Positions 22,770 through 33,192 of a stretch of 64,000 bases of DNA are shown in pieces. A model generated the notes under the pieces. The model did not search any database. It was not told where the DNA came from and was given only the letters and a program-made list of their open reading frames with translations. Both the position numbers and the translations under genes were made by a program. Within the stretch, counting starts at the first letter, position 1. Every line of letters begins with the position of its first letter. Origin of the DNA: Hedera helix. Its lineage: Eukaryota > Streptophyta > Magnoliopsida > Apiales > Araliaceae. The DNA is taken from positions 9,650,501-9,714,500 of the forward strand of contig OX359264.1 in NCBI GenBank assembly GCA_947179155.2, written 5' to 3'.

Positions 22770-22990
22770 GAAGAGTAATTCATAAAGCATGCGGTAGTCC
22801 GTGTAGTCAGGTTATTCCCACTAATTAATAAGGAATGAATACGAAAGGTTATTCACCAAACATGCGGTAGTTCGCGTAGTCAGGTTATTCTCGCAAATTA
22901 ATAAGGAATAAATACGAAAGGTTATTCACCAAACATGCGGTAGTCCGCGTAGTCAGGTTATTCCCACAAATTAATACATGAAAATAAATG
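22770..22990. repeat. ~72-base tandem repeat within the LTR, three copies
   Basis: Units contain aatacgaaaggttattcacc, catgcggtagtccgcgtagt and caggttattcccacaaatta. The same triple repeat is present in the other LTR at 30150-30370. It lies in the part of the LTR downstream of the promoter. Confidence 0.85.
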
Positions 22991-24035
22991 ACACATCTTA
23001 CGAGTAAGAAAGAAACTATATTATTTTTGAGAATCAAAGAATGATAATTCCTTACCGTAGTAAGTTTGAATAATGAAATATGAAAAAGATGGTATCCCTT
23101 ACCTTAACTCGTGGCTGGATATGAAGTTGATCAACTTGGTCAGTACTCGTACACTTACAGATCTTCACAAATACTCAAGATGACTTTAGCACACTCAAAG
23201 AGAACTTATACAAAGAAATATTTGGAGAGTGAAAGAAAGAATAAGCAATGAATTTTTTTTATGAAAAATCCTTAAGTTAAGACCTCTATTTATAACCAAA
23301 AATCTTATCATAAACCAAGATTTTCTAATTTAATCCAAATCGTATATTTCAAGATAATGTTTAATCCATACCACTCATTTCATCTTTTAAGATTTTCTTA
23401 ATCTAAACTATTCATTTAAAGACCATCTTTAATCTCTATTATTCAATTTACTTTATATATAAAACAACTAATTTTATATAAATCAATTAACTTTATATAT
23501 ATAAATAAATAACTTTAAATAATTTATCATAATAAAAATAAATAACTTTATCAATTCAATTATTCAATAATTATTCATTATTATGACTAATTGTTATAAA
23601 TGCAGTGTAGTTGGCTTTCTGAGTTAGATAAGCAGAGAAATTAACTAATAATAGAATACAATAGTTTAATCAACATCATAAAAGAGATAACAAAAATGCT
23701 AAAAATAAATAAGAAAATAGCACGTTACTGTGTAATGATAATTATTGATTCAGTAATATGAATTACTGCGCATATGCTACTGTGACAATTATCAGCTCAA
23801 TAATATAAATTATTATGCATGTGACAATTATTGGTTCAATAAAGTCAATATAGTACAATAGCCACTTTATAAGTTCAATAATATGAAACACTGTGCATTA
23901 CCGTGTGCTACTGTGCAATACCATATGTTACTATTCTTTTATTTAGAAAGGTTACGTGTGTCGTTTTCTATATCCGACAATAATTCGTTGTGGGGGTCCA
24001 CCAATATTTGGTTATTTTGGCACCGTCGTACGAAT

Positions 24036-24128
24036 CGAATATTCTCCGATAAAACGAATATTCCCCGACAAAACAAATATTCTCCGATAGAACGAATATT
24101 CCCCGACAAAACGAATAGTCTCCGATAA
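24036..24128. repeat. 19-base minisatellite in the LTR, five copies
   Basis: Unit GAATATTCCCCGACAAAAC and variants with CTCCGATA. The 5' LTR has three units (31492-31545) and the surrounding solo LTR about two (20247-20285). Confidence 0.85.
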
Positions 24129-24254
24129 GATAAAATTTCTACAAACATTTCTTAATTTTTACTTTTATCAATTTATTCATTTACCGTTTTTAAAAGAAAA
24201 TATATAAAGAAAAATTAAATTAAATTTGTATTTCATAAAAGTCGGGATCTTACA

Positions 24255-24265
24255 ACCTCCCCTAA
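24255..24265 (-). other. Polypurine tract of the chromovirus
   Basis: Minus strand TTAGGGGAGGT directly before the 3' LTR start TGTAAG. This is the expected position for plus-strand priming. Confidence 0.8.
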
Positions 24266-24284
24266 TTATGAAATTTCATCCCCG

Positions 24285-24580
24285 AAATTGACATACCTGA
24301 TATTTCGAATAGATAATGATACTTACATTTCATTTTAGATTCTAGCTCCCAAGTCATTTCCTCAGTATCTTGGTTTCTCCATAAAACCTTGACTTGAGGT
24401 ATAACCTTTGAGCGTAAGATTTACTCTTTCTTATCTAAGATCTTGACAAGTATATCTTCGTACGTTAAATCCTCTACTATAACGTCTGGTTCTAACTCAA
24501 TGATGTGATTCGAATCTTTCACATATTTACGTAGTATAGATATGTGAAAAACGTTATGAATGCGAGACATACTTTGTGGT
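24285..24580 (-). pseudogene. Chromodomain at the C-terminus of the chromovirus integrase
   Basis: Minus-strand reading gives a chain with EDLTYEDILVKILDKKE, an in-frame stop, then PQVKVLWRNQDTEEMTWELE. This matches the pattern of plant chromovirus chromodomains (hydrophobic V/I-K-V-L-W followed by the EATWE-type helix start). The domain is thought to direct integration to particular chromatin. The stop codon inside the domain marks this copy as dead. Confidence 0.75.
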
Positions 24581-25612
24581 AAGGCTAGTCTGTAGGCCAC
24601 GGGTTCCTACTCGGTCTAGAATTTCAAATGCGCCAATAAATCGAGGGTTGAGTTTTTCTCTCCTTCCGAATCTCGTAACTCCTTTCCATGGAGAAATATG
24701 TGAGAATACATGGTCTCCGACATTGAAACTTTCATCCCTTCGATGAAGATCAACATAGCTCTTTTGTCGTTCTTGTGCAGTTTGTATTCGTTATCGAATT
24801 GTTTAGATCTTTTCTGTTTTTAAACGTACTAACTCAGGTCCCAACAATTTTGCTTCTCCTACCTTATTCCAACATACTAGAGAGCGACACTTTCGTCCAT
24901 ACAAAGCCTTAAATGGAGCCATGCCTATGCTTGCTTGATAACTGTTGTTGTAGGAGAATTCAACCAATGGCAAGTACTTGTCCCAACTTCCTTTAAAGTC
25001 TAGCACACAAAGTCTCAAAAGATCTTCGAGAGTCTGAATCGTCCTTTTAGATTGTCCGTCCATTTGAGGATGGTATGCAGAACTAAATCGTAGCTTGGTG
25101 CCCATAGCTTTTTGTAGACTGATCCAAAAGCGTGAAGTGAATCTAGGATCTCAATCAGAAACTATAGAAACTGGCATGCCATGCAATCTTACAATATCAT
25201 TTACGTACATACCGGCTAGACGCTCGAGTGAAAAGTTTTCTCTTATAGGCAAGAAATTAGCGGACTTGGTCAATCTATCTATGATGACCTAAATCGCATC
25301 AAAGCCTTGAAAAACTTTGGGAAGACCGGTCCTGAAATCCATAGTGATGTGTTCCCACTTATATTCTAGAATTTTGAGTGATTGCAATAGACCCTTAGGC
25401 ACTTGATGCTCTGCCTTGACACGTTGACAAGTTAAACACCTTGAGATAAACTCGGCAATCTCTCTTTTCATATTGTTCCACCAAAATGTATGTCGAAGAT
25501 CACGATACATTTTGGTACTTTTCGGGTGGATTATAAACGGTGTGTTGTGTGCCTCCACCATGATTTTATGCTTTAATTCAGGGTCGTTAGGAACAAAGAG
25601 TCGAGAGTTGAG
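24581..25612 (-). pseudogene. Integrase of the chromovirus (broken)
   Basis: The zinc-binding N-terminus is visible in the frame 25289-25561: a HNTPFIIHPKSTKMYRDL segment, then FWWNNMKREIAEFISRCLTC with CLTCQRVK (the H-H-C-C finger), and ITMDFRTGLP starting the catalytic core. Downstream, 24803-25105 carries SSAYHPQMDGQSKRTIQTLE with the core E position and EFSYNNSYQASIGMAPF. A further segment with NVGDHVFSHISPWKGVTRFG leads into the chromodomain. The frame is broken by stops or frameshifts between these pieces. Confidence 0.85.
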
Positions 25613-26160
25613 TCAAAGTATTCCTTTCTCGTCAATTTTTGCTTCTAGAATAGTACTTTTTTGTACTTTCTTCATCATACTCATCATTTCCGGATCAGTA
25701 GCTTTAATTTTATCAATTAAAGCTGGTTCTACTTGTACGTGCGCAATCTTCATGTGGGTCCCTGGTAGTTTTAACTCTATCTCCATCTTTTGTAAGTCGT
25801 ACAAAATACATTTCTGCGTAGTCAGCATTGCACTTGTACTCTCATAAGATTTTCTGCTTAAAGTATCAGCTACAACGTTTGCTTTTCCTATGTGATACTG
25901 GATGGTGTGGTCGTAATATTTTAACAGCTCAAGCCAACGTCGTTGCTGCTTGTTGAGTTCCTTCTGGGTGAAGAAATACTTGAGGCTTTTCTGATCTGTA
26001 AAGATTTCCACTTTCTCCCCGTACAAATAGTGCCTCCAAATCTTCAATGCGAAAACGACCGCTGTCAACTTTAAATCATGAGTAGGATAATTTTTCTCAT
26101 AATCTTTGAGTTGTCGAGAGGTAGATGCTATAACTTTTCCATGTTGTATAAGTACACAGC
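25613..26160 (-). pseudogene. RNase H of the chromovirus (broken)
   Basis: The frame 25613-26068 reads AVVFALKIWRHYLYGEKVEI, FTDQKSLKYFFTQKELN and ADTLSRKSYES. These are the E-helix, TDQKSLKY and ADTLSRK motifs of Ty3/gypsy RNase H; the D of FTD and the D of ADTLSRK are retained. Upstream residues that should carry the first catalytic D (SDAS-type) are present only in a frame with a stop near 26205. Confidence 0.85.
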
Positions 26161-27061
26161 CTAGATATTTGCCTGAAGCATCGCTGTAGAAAACAAATTC
26201 TCTCGATTATGATGGTATGGTCAGAATAGGAGCTGAAATAAGCCTCTTCTTAAGTTCTTGAAAACTTTTCTCACATTCCTCGTTCCATACGAATTTTGTG
26301 CTTTTCCGAGTCAGCTGAGTTAATGGAGTGGCGATTCGAGAAAATACTTCTACGAATCTCCGATAATAACTAGATAAGCCTAGAAAACTTCGGACTTCAG
26401 TTACTGACCGAGGTTGCTCTCAATTTAATATTGTTTTAATCTTTACATGATCAACTGATATTCCCTGACTGGAAATCACATGCCCAAGGAACGTGACTTC
26501 TTCAAGCCAAAACTCATACTTTTTCAGCTTGACATACAACTTGTTCTCACGTAGCTTTTGGAGTATTAATCTCAGGTGTTGTTCATGATCCTCACGACTC
26601 TTGGAGTATATGAGAATGTCATCAATAAAGACAGCCACAAAATGATCCAAATATTCTTTGAATATTCGGTTCATCATGTCTATGAAAGCTGCAAGAGCAT
26701 TTGTTAGTCCAAAAGGTATGACTAAGAACTCATAATGCCCGTAATGGGTTCTAAAAGAAGTCTTTGGAATGTCATCAACTTTAAATTTTAACTGATGATA
26801 TCCAGAGTAAAGTTTATTCTTTGAGAAATGTTGAGCACTCTGCAATTGATCAAACATGTCATCAATTCGAGGTAACGGGTACCTGTTTTTTATATTGACA
26901 TAATTCAACTCTTGCTAATCAATGCACAATCTCATACTCTCGTCCTTCTTCTTGACAAAAAGAACAGGGGCACCCCAAGGCGATGCATTCGGACGAATGA
27001 AACCAATATCTAACAATTCCTGTAGTTAGACCTTTAGCTCTTGAAGTTCAATAGGAGTCAT
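26161..27061 (-). pseudogene. Reverse transcriptase of the chromovirus (broken)
   Basis: The main frame 26420-26908 begins NYVNIKNRYPLPRIDDMFDQ and holds the catalytic FIDDILIYS (the YxDD-type box, both D retained) and VTFLGHVIS. The preceding palm region is readable at 26910-27060 (PxGAPVLFVKKKDESMRLCID-like) but contains stops, for example a TAG just after the CID motif. It descends from an active enzyme and is not functional now. Confidence 0.88.
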
Positions 27062-27850
27062 TCAGTATGGGGCTTTGGAAATAGGCTTGGTACCGGGTTC
27101 AAGATTAATATAGAATTCAATTTCCCGATTTGGAGGTAAGCCGGGAAGTTCATCGAGAAAAATATCAAAAAACTCATTAACGATAGAAATATCATTCAAG
27201 TTTGACACATCTTTGTTCAAGTCAGTGACATGAGCTAAAAAAACTTGACATCCGTTTTTCAATAAACGAGTGACTTTATGGCTAAAAATGATAGTTATAG
27301 ATTTCAATGGTTTGATGGTTTGAATTTGTATGACAGGTTGATTAGGAATATGAAAATTAATGATTTTTTAAAAGCAATCAATTTTAGTATGATGATTAGT
27401 CAACCAATCAATTCCTAAAATCACATCAAATTCATGCATTTCCAAAGAAATAAGGTCAATAGGTAATATAAGGCTGTTGATTTGAACTAAGCAAAATTTA
27501 TATACAGTAGATGTAATGGCTATTGCTCCTAATGAGGTTTCAACTGATAAGTCAAAGTCCAAATTTTCAGGAGTTAAGTTTAATCGTTAAGCACATGTAG
27601 GTGAGATAAAAAAATGGGTAGAACCAGTATCTAACAGGGCATAAACTTCACGAGAATTTATGAATTGCTTACCAGTTATCACCTCATTTGGGTTTCGTGT
27701 CATTTGGGATGTCACAATAAAAGCTCTCCCTTGAACTACAGATTTTCCCTTATCCGCGCTAGCTTTTGGTACCATCATTGCAGTTGGACTTGATTTTGAA
27801 ATAGGACAAAATCGAGCCACATGACCTTTTCCGCAACTATAGCACAACTT
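27062..27850 (-). pseudogene. Retropepsin-like protease of the chromovirus (broken)
   Basis: The active site ALLDTGSTHFFIS is at the end of the frame 27587-27847. After a stop near 27588, the next frame (27368-27562) ends with EFDVILGIDWLTNHH, the ILG motif that closes the retropepsin fold. The linker 27062-27307 (DIFLDELPGLPPNREIEFYI) leads to reverse transcriptase. The order and motifs are as in Ty3/gypsy chromoviruses. Confidence 0.85.
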
Positions 27851-28870
27851 GGACTGTTGAGTAAAATTTGGGCTGATGTGACCCTCCTGACCACACCGAT
27901 AACATCTTATCGGTGGTCGATCTCCTCCCCTTGGTATTATTGCCGATGCTGGTACTGGTGCCGGTGCTCTTCCATAATCATTATGGAATATTTTTCTCTT
28001 GAAATTATTCCCATTGGATTCTCTTCTTCAGTTATTCGATGCGAGATTACCACCAAAGTGTTGGTTACCTTCCCTATGATTCTCGTTCCTGTGGTTGTTG
28101 TCATTTCTCTCTCTACGCTGATCATTGACTCTTGGCTGTAATTTTTCATCTGTTTGCACTACCCTTTGAGCCCTATCGACAACATCTGAATACAAACTAA
28201 ATTTATGATAGCTAAGTTGTGGACGAATTTCGCATTTCAAACCTCATAAGAACATCCGACTCATTCGTGCTTTGTCATCCACTAGATGGGTCGCAAAACG
28301 AGATAATTCAGTAAACTTAGCTTTATATTGTGAGACTGACATATTTTCTTGCTCTAGCTTTATGAACTCCACCTCATTCAAATGGCGGATGCTTTCTGGG
28401 AAGTATTTTTCGTTGAATAGCTCTTGAAATTTCAGCCAAGACATTTCTAGAGCCAAATAATGGATGCGTTTTACTACCTCCCACTAATGGTCTGCCTCCT
28501 CTCGAAACATAAAAGCGGCGAATGACACCTTCTGATCATTTGCACATCGTAGGACATCAAGTATTTTTGTCGTCTGCTTCAACCATGCCTTCGCTTTGAG
28601 TGGTTCAGGCTTCCCGAAAAATTCAAGTGGTCTCAATTCTTTAAATTTTTTAACGGTGACAATCCTTAAATTATCAGCGTTTCTACCGTTTCGACCTCTC
28701 CTCAGCTGATTTTAGATAAATTGCATGAAGTTTTTAAAGAAATCATTCTAATTTACATGATCATCAGCATTATTTTTTGAAGCTACAGGAGGATTGTTTG
28801 TAGCTTCCTGATTTTCAGCTACATTCGCCTCGGGTAGTGGATAATTCATTCCCTGATTTTCAAAAGTCAT
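27790..28870 (-). pseudogene. Gag of the chromovirus (broken)
   Basis: It probably starts at the ATG at 28870 (MTFENQGMNYPLPEAN), soon after the primer site. The capsid is recognised from SWLKFQELFNEKYFPESIRH, LEQENMSVSQYKAKFTELS and RFATHLVDD (28244-28456). Two zinc knuckles lie near 27800-27905. In the first (CYRCGQEGHISPNF) the last cysteine is replaced by F. The second (CYSCGKGHVARFC) has C-x2-C-x3-H-x4-C, one residue shorter than usual. Several stops interrupt the frame. Confidence 0.82.
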
Positions 28871-29071
28871 TCTTAATTGCGGTCATAAGATAAAAGTTAG
28901 TTAAACAAACTGATTTGTCACTTCTTGTCCCCACATTCAAGCCAACTTATTAGATAACAAAATTTTATTTATGTAGGACACACTAGTGACGTAATCAATT
29001 CGTCTCTCTCCTCTTATTTCTATCCCCAGATTTCCATTAAAGATCATATCTCTAAGCTTTGATACCAAATA
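28871..29071 (-). other. Leader of the chromovirus with iMet primer-binding site (29056-29067)
   Basis: Minus strand TGGTATCAAAGC at 29056-29067 matches the tRNA-iMet complement TGGTATCAGAGC with one change, four bases from the LTR end. The short leader runs to the gag ATG at 28870. Confidence 0.85.
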
Positions 29072-31663
29072 TGACGCCCCCAAATCTAGGCCTACATTGC
29101 CCAATTTGAGACACCGTAAAATATACGATTTCTAATACAAACAGTATATAGAACAAAAATACAGAACTCAATAATACACAACTAAGTGTTCACTATTATT
29201 ACCACACTATATATAACATATGAAGACTACAATAGCTATCTCTTGGACCGTCACTCCTTTCCCCTGCTAGACTGAGTTATTCTCTCGTTTTCTGAAAAAT
29301 AATATAACAAAAGAAAAAGTGAGCTCAAATAACCCAGTAAGAAAATATCATGACTAAGATAATGACAAATAAATTATCATTAGCCTTCAACAGTTGAGTT
29401 CTTAATTGAATATAATAGACAATAAGCTTTTTATCAAGAGCTGTAGTTAAATTCTTGAATAAAGTTCAGATCAATGATAGCAGTGGAATGAGCAATCCAT
29501 TAGAAAAATAATGTAGACTATAATGTCCACTTGCTTCTCTTTTTAAGAAAAAAGTTATCAACTTTTATCATCTGAAATACCACTGGTCATGATGATACAA
29601 ATTCACAGTTCCTAGTCATAATCATGCAAGTTAACAGTTCATATTTGCACTGCGGGCCAAAAATATTCAATATATCACCAACGGTCATGGTTATACCAGT
29701 ATTCAGCATTTGGTCATAATCATACCAAACAACAGTTCTTCTTTGCCCCCAGCCAAAGAAAACGTTCACCACATGCCCTAAAAGAGACAACAATTATATC
29801 GTTTTTATCCTATCATCTATGTCTCAGGTCACAGATATTTACAACAACATGATTCTTGATGATTAGAATAACAACAGTGATATAAATGATGAACAGAAGA
29901 AACAGGATGATCAATAAATATCGAAAGTTTATGATTTTACTTTGTACGGATTCAAATAATATCCAAATTGTCAAAATGATGTGGACTCAAATTCAAGAAC
30001 GATATTCAAGATCCACAATTCAGAATAACGGTTAAGGTTCAAAGGAAAGATTTAGAAAAATAGGAAGGTGCAATTGAAATAATATTAGATGAAGCGCAAA
30101 CTATTAAAGAATATATAATTATTTCAGGGAACTTTACCAACAAGAGACAATTAAGAAATGAATACGAAGAGTAATTCACCAAACATGCGATAGTCAGCGT
30201 AGTTAAGTTATTCCCACAAATTAATAAAGAATGAATACGAAAAGTTATTCACCAAACATGCGGTAGTCCGCGTAGTCAGGTTATTCCCGCAAATTAATAA
30301 GGACTGAATACGAAAGGTTATTCACCAAATATACGGTAGTCCACGTAGTCAGGTTATTCCCACAAATTAATATATGAAAATAAGTGACACATCTTACGAG
30401 TAAGAAAGAAACGATATTATTTGCGAGAATCAAAGAATGATAATTCCTTACCGTAGTAAGTTTGAATAATAGAAGATGAAAAAGATGGTATCCCTTACCT
30501 TAACACGTGACTGGATATGAAGTTGATCAACTTGGTTAGTACTCGTACACTTACAGATGTTCACAAATACTCAAGATAAATTTCGCACACACAAAGAGAA
30601 CTTGTACAAAAAAATATTTAGAGAGTAAAAGAAATAATAAGTAAGGAAGTTTTTTTATGAAAAATCCTTAAGTTAAGGCCTTTATTTATAGCCAAATTAT
30701 TATAAACCAAAATTTTCTAATTTAATCCAAATCGTATATTTCAAGATAATGTTTAATCCATACCACTCATTTTCTCTTTTAAGATTTTCTTAATCTAAAC
30801 CATTCATTTAAATATCATCTTTAATCTATACCATTCAATTTACTTTATATATAAAACAACTAACTTTATATAAATCAATTAACTTTATATATAAAAATAA
30901 ATAACTTTATATTATTTATCATAATAAAAATAAATAACTTTATCAATTCAATTATTCAATAATGATTCACAATTATTCATTATTATGACTAATTGTTATA
31001 AATGCAGTGTAGTTGACTTTCTGAGTTAGATAAGCAGAGAAATTAACTAATAATAGAATACAACAGTTTAATCAAAATCATAAAAGAGATAACAAAAATG
31101 CTGAAAATAAATATGAAAATAGTATGTTACTGTGTAATGACAATTATTGATTCAGTAATGTGAATTACTGTGCATATGCTACTGTGACAATTATCAGCTC
31201 AATAATATAAATTATTATGCATGTGACAATTATTGGTTCAATAAAGTCAATATAGTACAATAGCCACTTTATCATTTCAATAATATGAAACACTGTGCAA
31301 TACTGTGTGTTACTGTGCAATACCGTATGTTACTATTCTTTTACCACCAGGTATTTTAACAGTTAAAAGTGATAGTACCGTTGACTATATTTATTTAGAA
31401 AGGTTACGTATGTCGCTTTCTATATCCGACAATAATTCGTTGTAGGGGTCCACCAATATTTGGTTATTTCGGCATCGTCGTACGAATCGAATATTCTCCG
31501 ATAGAACGAATATTCCCCGACAAAACGAATATCCTCCGACAAGATAAAATTTGTACAAACATTTCTTAATTTTTACTTTTAAAAATTTATTCATTTACCG
31601 TTTTTAGAAGAAAATATATAAAGAAAAATTAAATTTGTATTTCATAAAAGTCGGGGTCTTACA
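29072..31663 (-). mobile_element. 5' LTR of the chromovirus
   Basis: 2592 bases. On the minus strand it begins TGTAAGACCCCGACTTTTATG and ends GATTTGGGGGCGTCA. The TATA box ggctataaataaagg (minus strand) lies near 30685-30700. It carries three 72-base repeat units and three 19-base units. Confidence 0.9.
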
Positions 31664-32744
31664 ATATCATTCTTTTCATATTCTTAACTTACTATGGTAA
31701 GTACTATTTTGTAAAGTTTCCTGAAATAATTATAGGTTCCTTAATAGTTTGCGCTTCATCTAATATTATTTCAATTGAACATTCCCATTTTTTCAAATTT
31801 TTCTATTGAACTTTAACCGTTATTCTAAATTGTAGATCTTAAATATCGTTCTTGAATTTGAGTCCACATCATGTTGACAATTTGGACATTATTTGAATAT
31901 GCATAAAGTAAAATCATAAACTTTCGATATTTATTGATCATCTTGTTTCTTCTGTTCATCATATTACTGTTGTTATTCTAATTATCAAGAATCATATTGT
32001 TGTGAATATATGTGGCCTGAGGCACAAATGATAGGATAAATATGATATAATTGTTGTGTGTCTTTTAGGGCATATGGTGAATGCTTGTTTTAGCCTGGGG
32101 CAAAGAAGAACTGTTGTTTAGTATGATTATGACCAAAGATTGAAAACTGGTATAATCATAACCATTGGTGTTATATTTGAATATCTTTGGCCTGTAGTGC
32201 AAAGATGAATTGTTGACTTTGCATGATTATGATCAGGAACTGTGAATTTATATCATCATGACCAGTGGCGATTAAAATGATAAAAGATGATGATATTTTT
32301 TCTTAAAAATAGAAACTAGTGGACATCATAGTCTACACGATTCTTCTAATGGATTACTCATTCCGCTGCTATTATTGATCTAAAATTTGTTGTTTATTAT
32401 ATTCTATCAAGAACTCAACTGTTGAAAGCTAATGATAATTTATTCATTGTTATCTTAGTCATGATATTTTTTATTGGGCTATTTGAGCTCACCTTTTTTT
32501 TTTTTGTTCCATTGTTCTTCAGGAAATGAGAGAATAGCTAGGTCTAGCCGAATAATGGAGTAAAGGTCCGAGAGATAGTTGTAGTAATCTTCACATATTG
32601 TATATAGTGTGACAATAATAGTGAATACTTAGTTATGTATTATTGAGTTCTGTATTTATGTTTTATGTACTGTTTATTTTAATTATCATGTATTTTATAG
32701 CGTCTCAAATTGGGCTATGTAAGCCCAGATTTGGGGGCGTCGCA
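31664..32744 (+). mobile_element. Solo LTR of a chromovirus family, right part
   Basis: Continues the LTR interrupted at 21734. The block atcattcttttcatattc that follows matches the homologous place in the nested LTRs (rc of about 23080-23100). It ends TTTGGGGGCGTCGCA, followed by taaag, the probable target duplication. Confidence 0.8.
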
Positions 32745-33151
32745 TAAAGTGATTCTCATAAAAAAATAGTTTCTTTTCAAAATTATATTAGCTAAATAAT
32801 GCTAAAATCTTACTTATACTCAAAATTATAATTATATTTTGTTTTATTTTCAAATTATATTATCTAAGTTGTAGTATTATTTACTTCAACTTGCATTATT
32901 GTATATACTTTAATAAAAGTAACAAATTATTACTATGTAAGATGATTTTATTTTGATTTATTTTTTTTATAAAACTATATTTATTAATTTTTATTTCCTT
33001 ACAAAACTATGTAAATAATTATAGTTTATGATTCATATATATGTAAAAAAAAATAAAAGTTGACTTAATATATAAAAAGTAAGAGGTCGAACCAAATCAA
33101 AAAAAAGTAGGCCCCCAAATTTTCTATTTAATTATATAATATTAGCAGCAT

Positions 33152-33192
<41 letters not shown>

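Larger units (their letters stand above)
21735..24254 (-). mobile_element. 3' LTR of the chromovirus
   Basis: 2520 bases. Compared with the 5' LTR it lacks about 57 bases near 22483. It carries three copies of a ~72-base repeat containing catgcggtagtccgcgtagt (22770-22990) and five copies of a 19-base repeat near its right end. Confidence 0.9.
21735..31663 (-). mobile_element. Full-length, decayed Ty3/gypsy chromovirus (Tekay/Del-like)
   Basis: Two direct LTRs (21735-24254 and 29072-31663) flank an internal region encoding gag, protease, reverse transcriptase, RNase H, integrase and a chromodomain in that order on the minus strand. The primer site matches initiator methionine tRNA. The polypurine tract is next to the left LTR. 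It is inserted, in opposite orientation, inside a solo LTR of its own family. Large LTRs, the iMet primer and the C-terminal chromodomain suggest the Tekay/Del lineage. Many stops show it is not coding-competent. Confidence 0.9.

Noticed and set aside
22770..22990. Regularly spaced ~72-base repeats as a possible CRISPR-like array
   Set aside because: The units are contiguous with no unique spacers, and the same repeat lies in both LTRs of the element. It is an LTR minisatellite.
27821..28141. 106-codon plus-strand ORF
   Set aside because: Antisense shadow of the chromovirus gag and zinc-knuckle region.
21730..31668. Exact target duplication for the full-length chromovirus
   Set aside because: Flanks share only tatc, with ambiguous LTR edges, so no clean 5-base duplication is claimed.
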